Assembly: GCF_007744255.1 (NCBI RefSeq) | Contig: NZ_CP036267.1 | Coordinates: 3,661,500-3,725,499, forward strand | DNA length: 64,000 nt | Origin: Thalassoglobus polymorphus | GTDB lineage: Bacteria; Planctomycetota; Planctomycetia; Planctomycetales; Planctomycetaceae | Direction of reading: 5' to 3' | Notes under the pieces: model-generated | Database searches by the model: none | What the model saw: the letters and a program-made list of their open reading frames with translations, nothing else | Told to the model about the DNA's origin: nothing | Shown: positions 27,048-33,962 of the stretch, in pieces | Layout of the letters: every line of letters starts with the position of its first letter | Position numbering within the stretch: the first letter of the stretch is position 1 | Position numbers and translations under genes: made by a program

Positions 27048-27730
27048 GAGTGGGCGGTCGAGGCTAGAGAAATTCCGAGAGACTGGCATCCTTCATCAGA
27101 AGAACGCTAGCTCAAGCAAACCTGCACGTTGCCCAAAAGCAACAATATCTAAAGAGTCTCCTGACCGGTTCTAGCGGCTGTACGGAAACTGTCAGATCGC
27201 GCAATGGTCTGACCATTTCGCTCCCCTTTAAAATTTGTGCTCGAACCTCCTCACTGATTCACCTGTCCAGCTGTGTAAAAAGGTGATTATTTAGAGGCAC
27301 GCAGAAAGATTCTCAGTTTTTGCTGAGTCGATCGATTCTGGTTGTGGTTCGACCCGATTTTCGCAACAATACCGCCGATGGAGCATTGATCTGCTTGAAA
27401 AGGCTGGTATGGAGATCGGTGACCGCGACAAAATCGCTGTCTTGTCCGTTCATTCGTGTCACCAAAGGGTTTCGATCCCCAATTTGCAAAAGAACAACTG
27501 ACGCGAAACGGGTTGAGGAGGCTTTCCTCAATGAAAAACCAATTTCAACAAGCTGATGGTTCAACAGGCTGAAGGTACTCAACCACTAAAAAGTTGAGCA
27601 GACTCCAAGGGCGATAAATCGCAATATCGTAAAATGTGATGGTGAGGTGCCATCAAACGGCTGGCGAGTATTCCAGCAGATACGTAGACAAGAAAAACGA
27701 CTTCAACTGGATTGAGAGAGGACTTCGGAG
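27048..27730. other. Intergenic region upstream of tsf, no clear gene
   Basis: This 680-bp gap contains overlapping frames on both strands at 27313-27582. The minus-strand one (89 codons, TTG start, product containing VVLLQIGDRNPLVTRMNG) is slightly protein-like but has no clear ribosome-binding site. rpsB, which normally precedes tsf, is not here. The tsf promoter should lie in the last 150 bp. Confidence 0.4.
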
Positions 27731-28564
27731 ATGGCCGAAATTACAGCCGCAGCAGTCAAAGCATTGCGGGAAAAAACAGATTTGCCCATGATGGATTGCA
27801 AAAAAGCACTCGTGGCAGCAGACGGTGATGAAAGCAAAGCCATCGAAATCTTGCGCGAGCAGTTCGAAAAAGTCATGGTCAAACGTGCTGACAACGCAAC
27901 AGCCGAAGGTCGCATCTTCACGAAAACATCTGAAGATGGAGCCACCTCAGCTGCTGTTGTGATGCTTTGCGAATCTGCACCCGTTGCTGGCAGCGAAGGT
28001 CTTGCCGCTATCGGAAATGCCGCTGTTTCTCAACTCCTCACAGGCCCGGGAGCCGATTCTGGCGAAGCACTGCTTGAACAAGAAAACCCAGCTGGTGGAA
28101 CGCTGAAAGACTTGTACGAAGAAACGATCAACAAAATTCGTGAGAAGATCGTTATCGGACAGGTTGCCAAAGTGACTGGTCCTACGGGAATTTACGTTCA
28201 CCACGATGGCAAAACTGGTGTTCTCTTCGAAGCTGAGGGTGAACCGAAAAATGCAGACATTCTTCGTGACATCGCGATGCACATCGCAGCAATGCGACCT
28301 AAAGTCGCTACCGTGGACAATGTCGACCCTGCTTTGGTCCAGGCTGAGCGTGATCGACTCACCGAAGAAGCCAAAGCGAGTGGTAAGCCAGACAATATCA
28401 TCGAGAAAATCGTTGACGGCAGAATGAGTGTCTTCTATCGCGAAGAAGCTGGCGTTCTCACTGAACAGCCGTTCGCCAAAGAAGATTCGAAAACTGTCAG
28501 TCAGATTCTGGCTGAAAATGGATTAAAAGCGAAACGATTCACCCTGCTGACTGTCAGCGACTAA
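27731..28564 (+). CDS. tsf: Translation elongation factor Ts
   Basis: EF-Ts is the nucleotide exchange factor that recharges EF-Tu. The 277-residue product has the invariant N-terminal stretch [20 protein letters not shown] (with the TDLPMMDCK core) and the second signature [20 protein letters not shown]. The dimerisation core contains [20 protein letters not shown] and [14 protein letters not shown]. The C-terminus reads [20 protein letters not shown]. The gene ends 19 bp before an intrinsic terminator and is not preceded by rpsB, so it is transcribed on its own. Confidence 0.97.
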   Translation: MAEITAAAVKALREKTDLPMMDCKKALVAADGDESKAIEILREQFEKVMVKRADNATAEGRIFTKTSEDGATSAAVVMLCESAPVAGSEGLAAIGNAAVSQLLTGPGADSGEALLEQENPAGGTLKDLYEETINKIREKIVIGQVAKVTGPTGIYVHHDGKTGVLFEAEGEPKNADILRDIAMHIAAMRPKVATVDNVDPALVQAERDRLTEEAKASGKPDNIIEKIVDGRMSVFYREEAGVLTEQPFAKEDSKTVSQILAENGLKAKRFTLLTVSD

Positions 28565-28582
28565 TCGATTTCGTTCAAGTCA

Positions 28583-28619
28583 ACGCTCGTGGCTGTTTCA
28601 GTCGCGAGCGTATTTTTTT
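28583..28619 (+). terminator. Intrinsic terminator of tsf
   Basis: A stem ACGCTCG (28583-28589) / CGAGCGT (28605-28611) is followed by a T-run to 28619. It lies 19 bp after the tsf stop and immediately before a copy of palindromic repeat family 1 that starts at 28621. Confidence 0.85.
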
Positions 28620-28620
28620 A

Positions 28621-28722
28621 TAGAACAGTTTGCTCTACACCTGCCCGCGAAGAACACCTTTCACCAGAGAAATTGCTGTTCGCCTCGAGGCAGTACGCAA
28701 ACACCAATTCGAAAATGCGAGA
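28621..28722 (-). repeat. Palindromic repeat family 1, diverged reverse copy
   Basis: It starts with TAGAACAGTTTGCTCTAC and continues CCTGCCCGCGAAGAACACC, TTTCACCAGAGAAATTGCTG, TTCGCCTCGAGGCAGTACGC, AAACACCAATTCGAAAATGC. It is the reverse of the family order with about a dozen changes. It begins one base after the T-run of the tsf terminator. Confidence 0.8.
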
Positions 28723-28885
28723 GAACAGATCTTGCTTGAAGTTGTTCATCCCAGCTGAATTGATACACAGTGATCGCCCACGGCTGATGGTCCACAGGTG
28801 ACACTGAAAGAGCAGCCCAACAGGTTTTCGGCCTGAAAAGACAAGTGCTCCCACGAACCGCAGTAACTCACCAAAAAGCCAGCGG

Positions 28886-28980
28886 CAACAGTGGATATCA
28901 ACAGTGGATATCAACAGTGGATATCAACAGTGGATATCAACAGTGGATATCAACAGTGGATATCAACAGTGGATATCAAC
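28886..28980 (+). repeat. Seven 13-bp tandem repeats (CAACAGTGGATAT)
   Basis: Seven perfect copies of CAACAGTGGATAT plus a 4-nt partial copy. Each unit contains the near-palindrome GTTGATATCCAC / GTGGATATCAAC centred on GATATC. Because 13 is not a multiple of 3, the array reads through all frames and makes a misleading ORF. It ends 47 bp before the ATG of the Rieske protein, in its promoter or leader. Confidence 0.97.
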
Positions 28981-29027
28981 GATTTCAGCAACATTGTTCT
29001 CGCAAGTGTCCCTGAGAGAAGAATTGT

Positions 29028-29384
29028 ATGTCAGAGTTTATTGCTGTGGCGAAAGTCGGTGACATCCCTGAAGGTGAAGGCCGCGCATTTCCTGCCAAGG
29101 GGCAAATGGTCGGACTCTTCCTTGTTGATGGGGAATACTTGGCGATCAACGATTTCTGCCCGCACATGGGAGCATCTCTTTCTGCGGGATATGTCGAAGA
29201 TGGAGCGGTCAGCTGCCCTTGGCACGCATGGCGATTTTGCTTGAAAGATGGGTCTTGGCTCGATTCCCCGAAATCGAAATTAAAGACGGACTCTTACGAA
29301 GTCCAGATTCAGGGTGACGACATTCTCGTCAAAGTCCCTGACAAGCCAGATCTCACTGCTCCCGAGTCAACTTCTGAAGAATAA
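29028..29384 (+). CDS. Rieske [2Fe-2S] ferredoxin-like protein
   Basis: A 118-residue single-domain Rieske protein of the nitrite-reductase-small-subunit/NirD or ferredoxin type. The cluster ligands are CPHMG (residues 43-47) and CPWHAW (about 63-68), in the order Cys-x-His and Cys-x-x-His. The rest is DGEYLAINDFCPHMGASLSA with a final acidic tail. It carries electrons to an oxygenase or reductase not encoded beside it. The ATG lies just after a 13-bp tandem array (28886-28980) that may affect its expression. Confidence 0.88.
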   Translation: MSEFIAVAKVGDIPEGEGRAFPAKGQMVGLFLVDGEYLAINDFCPHMGASLSAGYVEDGAVSCPWHAWRFCLKDGSWLDSPKSKLKTDSYEVQIQGDDILVKVPDKPDLTAPESTSEE

Positions 29385-29491
29385 TTCAAGCAGAGAAAAG
29401 CCGAACTGATGACCTCTTCTGTAAGGTTCAGTAAGGAGATTTCCTCCCGGCGGTGACAGGTCGCAGAGCCTGCCTCAAGAGAGGATGAGGA

Positions 29492-29863
29492 TTACGACTT
29501 ATTCCCAGCTGACGAAATTGCAGCGACAGCAGCATCGACATCGTCATAGATCGCCCAAATCGAGTCGAGATTGGTCATCTGCAGGATTTCTCGACAGTAA
29601 GTTTGCAAGCCCGCAATCCCGAAGGCTCCATTTTCGCTGCTCTTGATTCGATTCCAAATTCGAAAGAGCGTCTCGATAAACGAGGAGCCGTAAAATTCCA
29701 CATATTGCATATTGATCACAATTTGCGGTGGAATTTCGGCAGCTAAATCGAAAAGTTTCTGGCTGATTTCTTCCAGATTCAATTCATCGATGCTCAGAGC
29801 CTCAGTACCAATAGTGAGCACTTGCACGCCGTTGATTTCTTCATGTGTCACTGAAATCGCCAT
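29492..29863 (-). CDS. STAS-domain protein, anti-sigma-factor antagonist type
   Basis: About 123 residues from the ATG at 29863 (an upstream ATG at 29866 and a GTG at 29875 are alternatives). The fold is a single STAS domain: VTHEEINGVQVLTIGTEALS, IPPQIVINMQYVEFYGSSF with the conserved Ser that is phosphorylated in SpoIIAA-type proteins, and FGIAGLQTYCREILQMTNL. Such proteins regulate anti-sigma kinases or membrane processes. No kinase or phosphatase partner is adjacent. Confidence 0.85.
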   Translation of the reverse strand: MAISVTHEEINGVQVLTIGTEALSIDELNLEEISQKLFDLAAEIPPQIVINMQYVEFYGSSFIETLFRIWNRIKSSENGAFGIAGLQTYCREILQMTNLDSIWAIYDDVDAAVAAISSAGNKS

Positions 29864-29913
29864 CATCACCACCACATCTCAAGGCTGCACTGACACTCCG
29901 GAAACTCGCCATC

Positions 29914-30017
29914 TAGAGCAGTTTGCTCCACCGTGTGCCCGTGAAGAACGCGTTTCTCTATTAAAATTGCTGTTCGCCACGAGGCAGTTCCTGAACACCA
30001 ATCCGAAAGATACTCTA
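29914..30017 (-). repeat. Palindromic repeat family 1, complete reverse copy
   Basis: A 104-bp copy with both ends intact: TAGAGCAGTTTGCTCCACCG at one end and GAAAGATACTCTA at the other. On the minus strand it follows the family order. It is one of the best copies for setting the family boundaries. It sits 50 bp upstream of the STAS gene start. Confidence 0.9.
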
Positions 30018-30091
30018 CAAGCAGTCTCAGAACCTATGGAATCGCGACCGTTCTCTGCACCAGAGAAGTGAACATCAAATTTTGAGACCAG

Positions 30092-30178
30092 TTCTAGAAC
30101 CAGTCCGGAAACTTATGAAATGATAAATTTTCTCAGTGTTTGAGAGCACAAGTTCAGGTTTCAGGATCAGTTCTAAAA
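30092..30178 (+). repeat. Palindromic repeat family 2, complete copy
   Basis: Left end TTCTAGAACCAGTCCGGAAA, centre TTTTCTCAGTGTTTGAGAGC, right end TTCAGGTTTCAGGATCAG TTCTAAAA. The ends are inverted repeats of each other (TTAGAACYRG type). It lies 75 bp downstream of a family-1 copy and belongs to the same family as 12484, 40363, 43723 and 53872. Confidence 0.85.
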
Positions 30179-30382
30179 TGTACCACACATATACTAATCG
30201 GCACTGAAGCGTTGTCAATTCGCTGTAACTCATTGAATTGATTGAATTTCAGCATCGTCGCAGCACGACCGAATGGGCGGAGTGCGTGGCGGGTAGAAGA
30301 ATAAAATTCCGCCTGCCAACCTGAACTCCGAACCCTCGACGAGTCGCAAACAATCAACTTATTGTATTTCGACAGTTGCATG

Positions 30383-30425
30383 AAAAAAGCCAAACCAATA
30401 AGTATCGGTTTGGCTTTTCGTTTTT
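30383..30425 (-). terminator. Intrinsic terminator downstream of tRNA-His, usable on both strands
   Basis: A perfect 12-bp stem AAAAGCCAAACC (30385-30396) / GGTTTGGCTTTT (30407-30418) has a run of A on the left and T on the right. It lies about 45 bp past the 3' end of the tRNA on the minus strand, so it ends that transcript. Confidence 0.85.
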
Positions 30426-30469
30426 AAATGGAGTTCCCTGAAAGCCTTTTGGGCTCTCTTTTCGGAAAG

Positions 30470-30544
30470 GGTGAGTAACGGGATTTGAACCCGCGACCTC
30501 CTGGACCACAACCAGGCGCTCTAACCAACTGAGCTATACCCACC
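30470..30544 (-). tRNA. tRNA-His (GTG)
   Basis: On the minus strand the cloverleaf is complete. Acceptor GTGGGTA pairs with TACTCAC, the D-arm is GCTCAGTTGGTTAGAGC, the anticodon stem-loop is CCTGG-TTGTGGT-CCAGG with anticodon GTG, the variable loop is AGGTC, and the T-arm is GCGGGTTCAAATCCCGT. The extra G at position -1 (30544) faces C73, the identity element of histidine tRNA. CCA is not encoded. A strong terminator follows. Confidence 0.97.
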
Positions 30545-30616
30545 ATCTGTTCGCTCTCCTGTTTTGGCTTGCGAACGCAAAGAATAATCGACTTCACTCA
30601 TTGAGACAAGCGTCCC

Positions 30617-31306
30617 ATGACAGAATACGAACGAGCACTCCAGGAACACCTTCAACAGTTCCTGACACCAGAGCGTCAAGCGAAGTTCGCAGCAACTTTA
30701 AGCAACCGGACTCGCCAAATCACAGTGGTACTCGTTGATCTATATCAGGAACATAATGCCAGTGCAATCTTAAGAAGCTGCGAAGCTTTTGGCGTGCAGG
30801 ATGTCTACGTAGTTGAATCGACGCATAAATTCTCCACAAAACGAGATATCGCAATGGGAACAGATCGCTGGCTCACGCTGCACCGCTTCGAAGGCGAAAA
30901 TAGTCTGAATCGGTGTTTTGAAGAGCTCAAATCGCGAAATTTCCAGACAGCCGCAACAGTGGTGAACGAAAAGAGTCTCCCCGTCTCAGCAATCGAGTTT
31001 CAGCAGGAAAAACCATTGGCTCTTTTTTTTGGAACAGAAAAAGAAGGGCTCCCCCCCGAAGTCATTGAACGTGTTGATATTTGCACCCATATCCCGATGT
31101 TTGGTTTCGTTGAGAGTTTTAATGTTTCTGTCGCTGCGGCACTCTCGCTGCACGTTCTGACCGAGAAGCTCAAACAGTCTGAGATCGAGTGGGAACTCCG
31201 CCCAAATGAGCTCGAAGACCTCTATCTGGAGTGGACCAGAAAGTCAGTCTCTAACTGTGGGGCCATCGAAAAACGCTTCAAGAGGGAATTGGAAGCGTCA
31301 AGTTAA
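30617..31306 (+). CDS. trmH: TrmH-type tRNA 2'-O-methyltransferase
   Basis: A 229-residue SpoU/TrmH-family enzyme that methylates the ribose of G18 in tRNA. The SPOUT motifs are present: VDLYQEHNASAILRSCEAFG (motif 1 with the catalytic Asn-x-x-x-Arg type), ALFFGTEKEGLPPEVIERVD (motif 2) and IPMFGFVESFNVSVAAALSL (motif 3, knot). The C-terminal helices match TrmH instead of rRNA enzymes. It starts 73 bp from tRNA-His on the opposite strand, so the two share an intergenic promoter region. Confidence 0.92.
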   Translation: MTEYERALQEHLQQFLTPERQAKFAATLSNRTRQITVVLVDLYQEHNASAILRSCEAFGVQDVYVVESTHKFSTKRDIAMGTDRWLTLHRFEGENSLNRCFEELKSRNFQTAATVVNEKSLPVSAIEFQQEKPLALFFGTEKEGLPPEVIERVDICTHIPMFGFVESFNVSVAAALSLHVLTEKLKQSEIEWELRPNELEDLYLEWTRKSVSNCGAIEKRFKRELEASS

Positions 31307-31516
31307 GAACAGAGAAGACTGAATCGCCACGCGGGGACAGCTCTCAAGAAGGATTCGCTAGCAAGGGAGTACGCTGAAATCCCTGCAAGACTGGGACTCA
31401 TTCGCCGACACCGGCTCTTTGATCCGGGTTTATCGGCACGAACTTTGGTCGAGACTGATTCTTCGACTGAGCTGAGTCGGAGCTGATTTCTGATCTTGCT
31501 CAAAGGTTTTGATTGC

Positions 31517-31665
31517 AAAAAAATAGCATGTCTGGCAGTTGTGAGAAAGTGGCGTCCATGCCGAGTTTTCCATCCCTGGGAGCCTTGTGTGGGGGCTCTT
31601 GCAGCGTTGTTGAGTAGTTCCTTTCTCCCGCCCGCCAGACATGCGTTCAGGTTTGTGTGGGGATT
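31517..31665 (-). ncRNA. Structured RNA candidate with 6S-like outline, downstream of mraZ
   Basis: Read on the minus strand, GCATGTCTGGC (31644-31634) pairs perfectly with GCCAGACATGC (31536-31526) over 11 bp, and an inner GAGAAAG / CTTTCTC stem (31627-31621 / 31549-31543) follows a 6/6 internal loop. Inside are two unpaired arms and an apical hairpin (GAGCC/GGCTC), with a mini-hairpin GGC-ATGGAC-GCC in the 3' arm. The 3' strand of the outer stem runs into TATTTTTTT, an intrinsic-terminator-like end. The outline (closing stem, large bubble, apical hairpin) resembles 6S RNA, but length (about 120 nt) and sequence are not a recognised match. It begins 73 bp after the mraZ stop on the same strand. 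Confidence 0.55.
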
Positions 31666-31717
31666 TTAATTCTCTCGTTGCTGACGACCATGTCTTGAAC
31701 TTTCTGATGAGAACGGT

Positions 31718-32206
31718 TTAACCGGAAAGGCTATTGAAGAGCTCGCCAAAGCCAGGCATATCTGCCCGAAGCTGTTCCAACCAAGCGTCGGGTCTCCAGA
31801 TTTCAACGCAAACAACAGCTCCCACAATCATCACATCGCCTCCCTTTTCGACTCCGAGAAATTCTCGAAAGCCTTCCGGGATTAAAACGCGAGACCGATT
31901 CGCAAGTTTGACTTCGGCAGAACGAGTCGACAAAAGCCGACCGAGCCGCTGGACCTCGGTCCATCTCTGTTCCATACGGCCGGTACGGATCTTCTCGCGG
32001 AGTAAAGACAATCCGTCATCCACTCGCATTTGCCAGTCAGCTGCTTTCCACAAACTTAGACAACCATCGCGTTCCTTCGCGAGGATTGTCTGACCGGCAC
32101 TGTCCGTCACTGAAGAAGCAAACTCAGCAGGTAAAGTCAGTCGAAATCGATCATCCATCGCCCTCCGGAATTCTCCAGTAATAAAGGCTTCAGGAGGAGT
32201 TGGCAT
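31718..32206 (-). CDS. mraZ: Transcriptional regulator MraZ
   Basis: MraZ is a double AbrB/SpoVT-like DNA-binding protein, usually first in the division and cell wall cluster. The ATG at 32206 gives [23 protein letters not shown], the family opening, and the second AbrB half has [24 protein letters not shown] at 32242 is an alternative start. Here the neighbours are a structured RNA candidate and a phage portal gene; no rsmH, ftsL or other division genes follow, so mraZ is detached from its usual cluster, which fits the unusual division machinery of planctomycetes. Confidence 0.88.
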   Translation of the reverse strand: MPTPPEAFITGEFRRAMDDRFRLTLPAEFASSVTDSAGQTILAKERDGCLSLWKAADWQMRVDDGLSLLREKIRTGRMEQRWTEVQRLGRLLSTRSAEVKLANRSRVLIPEGFREFLGVEKGGDVMIVGAVVCVEIWRPDAWLEQLRADMPGFGELFNSLSG

Positions 32207-32454
32207 GATCAGATGACTCAGTGTTGGTAAACGTGAAACCAAATCCTAATGGGTTAATTCCCCACATGCAATCAAATTTTAAAAGATCTTTTGGGCGTGT
32301 TTCCCACAAAGAGGATACTAGTTGACAAATCTGGCCGGTCAATACGATTGTGCCGGTTTTATGGAAAATTTCGTTGAACCACCGAGCCCGCGCAACTTGC
32401 TGAAGAGCATTTAAGGGGACCAGAGAACCTTCCATTCTTCATCAGGAACAGACA

Positions 32455-33843
32455 ATGTGGCGTTACTTCCGCGATAAACTCTCGACCGCTCAGCTCCGAG
32501 CGAAGTACGAAAAGATTGTGCACGAGCGACTCGTCGAACTGACTGAGACGACTCATGCTCAACCGGTTGCGAACGATTCGGGGGAATGGGCCCTCGTAGG
32601 GGGATCGAAATTTTTGGGCAGCGAGCCAGAGCGAGCATCGACTCGCGATAAAGTGAGAAAGCTCGTGCTGGAGAACCCACACGCCTGCAACATCCTTCGA
32701 CTGATGGAAGCCTACGTCACTGGCCCAGGACTTCACTTGAGTCACAAGCCCCATGATGGGACAGAGGACGCATCACATCATGAAGACTTGATTCAAACTG
32801 CGAACCTGCTTTGGAAACAGTTCCGCATGAAGAATGCGTCGCATTATTCGTACAACGAACATGCCCGCAGAACCTGGCGCGACGGAGAGGCCTTCATTCG
32901 TAAATTTTCCGGAGGCCATTGGCCACCTCATGTTCGCTTTGTCGACCCGGAAACAATCACGGCAACTTCTGATGCGCCCGACTCGCAGGGAATCATCACA
33001 GCCCCGCACGATGTTGAAACTCCGATCGAGTATCTCCATTTGATTACGCCGGGATCGCATCACGTTGAACGGATTCCGACAGAAGAGATGCTTCAAACTC
33101 GAATCGGTGTCGACTCCAATGAGAAGCGAGGCGTCTCAACCTTTGCTCCAATTATGGAACCGCTGAACTGCTATGAACGTTGGCTGGAAACGGAACTCAT
33201 GGCTCGTAAGCTTCAGTCTTCAATCGTACTCTGGCGAAAGGTTCAAGGTTCTCCGCAGATGGCAGAGACAGCTGCCAATCGAGCGGGAGACGGGACTGGG
33301 ATCGGGGGAGTTCGACGTGAGAAGTTTGCGCCGGGGACGATCCTCACGACCAACCACGGTACCGACATTCAATTCTTACAGCCAAACACAAACTTCGGCG
33401 ATGCAGTTTCTTTAGGAAGAATGCTTCTGCTATCGATTGCAGCCGGAGCAGGTCTCCCCGAATTCATGCTCACTTCCGACGCATCGAATTCCAATTTTGC
33501 TTCGACGATGGTCGCGGAAGGCCCAGCTGTCAAATTCTTTCAGTCTGAACAGGAACGATTCGCAGACGAATTCACGCGGCTCTGGAAGTGGGTCATGCAA
33601 GATGCGATCGACCATGAACTTCTCCCGCAAGATTTCTTTGAACAAATCGATATCAAGTGGTCGTTCCCACCGCTCGTTAATCGCGACCGTTCCAAAGAAC
33701 GACTCGCAGATGCGCGACTTGTTGAGTCAGGGATTCTCTCCCGAGCAGAAGTTGCTCGCAGGGATGGCGTTGACCCGGAAATGATGAAACGAGAACTTCA
33801 GGAAGAAGCTTCGGTGACAGCCCCTCAGCAATCCGAACGTTGA
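32455..33843 (+). CDS. Phage portal protein, isolated from other head genes
   Basis: A 462-residue protein of the lambda-type portal family, the dodecameric ring at the capsid vertex through which DNA passes. Visible landmarks: VRKLVLENPHACNILRLMEA with YVTGPGLHLS, then NEHARRTWRDGEAFIRKF, HVRFVDPETITA, YLHLITPGSHHVERIPTEEM, RKLQSSIVLWRKVQG, and the C-terminal LPEFMLTSDASNSNFASTMV with GPAVKFFQSEQERFADEFTRLW. AGGAA lies before the ATG. The gene looks intact. No terminase, protease or capsid gene is near; it is alone between mraZ (divergent) and a strong terminator. The tail genes of the same kind start about 15 kb to the right. Confidence 0.9.
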   Translation: MWRYFRDKLSTAQLRAKYEKIVHERLVELTETTHAQPVANDSGEWALVGGSKFLGSEPERASTRDKVRKLVLENPHACNILRLMEAYVTGPGLHLSHKPHDGTEDASHHEDLIQTANLLWKQFRMKNASHYSYNEHARRTWRDGEAFIRKFSGGHWPPHVRFVDPETITATSDAPDSQGIITAPHDVETPIEYLHLITPGSHHVERIPTEEMLQTRIGVDSNEKRGVSTFAPIMEPLNCYERWLETELMARKLQSSIVLWRKVQGSPQMAETAANRAGDGTGIGGVRREKFAPGTILTTNHGTDIQFLQPNTNFGDAVSLGRMLLLSIAAGAGLPEFMLTSDASNSNFASTMVAEGPAVKFFQSEQERFADEFTRLWKWVMQDAIDHELLPQDFFEQIDIKWSFPPLVNRDRSKERLADARLVESGILSRAEVARRDGVDPEMMKRELQEEASVTAPQQSER

Positions 33844-33888
33844 TTACGTCGCGATCACGCCGCGAGCACAACACCAGTATCCAGACAT

Positions 33889-33926
33889 AAAAAGAGGCCG
33901 CCGAGTGTGACTCGGCGGCCTCTTTT
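33889..33926. terminator. Strong bidirectional terminator after the portal gene
   Basis: A perfect 16-bp stem, AAAGAGGCCGCCGAGT (33891-33906) and its complement (33910-33925), surrounds a GTG loop and has A and T flanks on both sides. It separates the portal gene (+) from the convergent SHD1 gene (-) and can stop both. Confidence 0.95.
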
Positions 33927-33962
33927 ACTGTTGATGGCAATCACATCATCCAGCAGGCGTTG

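Noticed and set aside
28886-28980. CRISPR-like array
   Set aside because: The 13-bp units touch head to tail with no spacers; no cas gene is near.
28891-29244. Frame with repeated MDINSGYQQWISTV peptide
   Set aside because: It is the 13-bp array read in all three frames and it overlaps the Rieske gene out of frame.
31430-31642. Small minus-strand frame inside the RNA candidate
   Set aside because: The sequence is better explained by the long paired stems; no ribosome-binding site.
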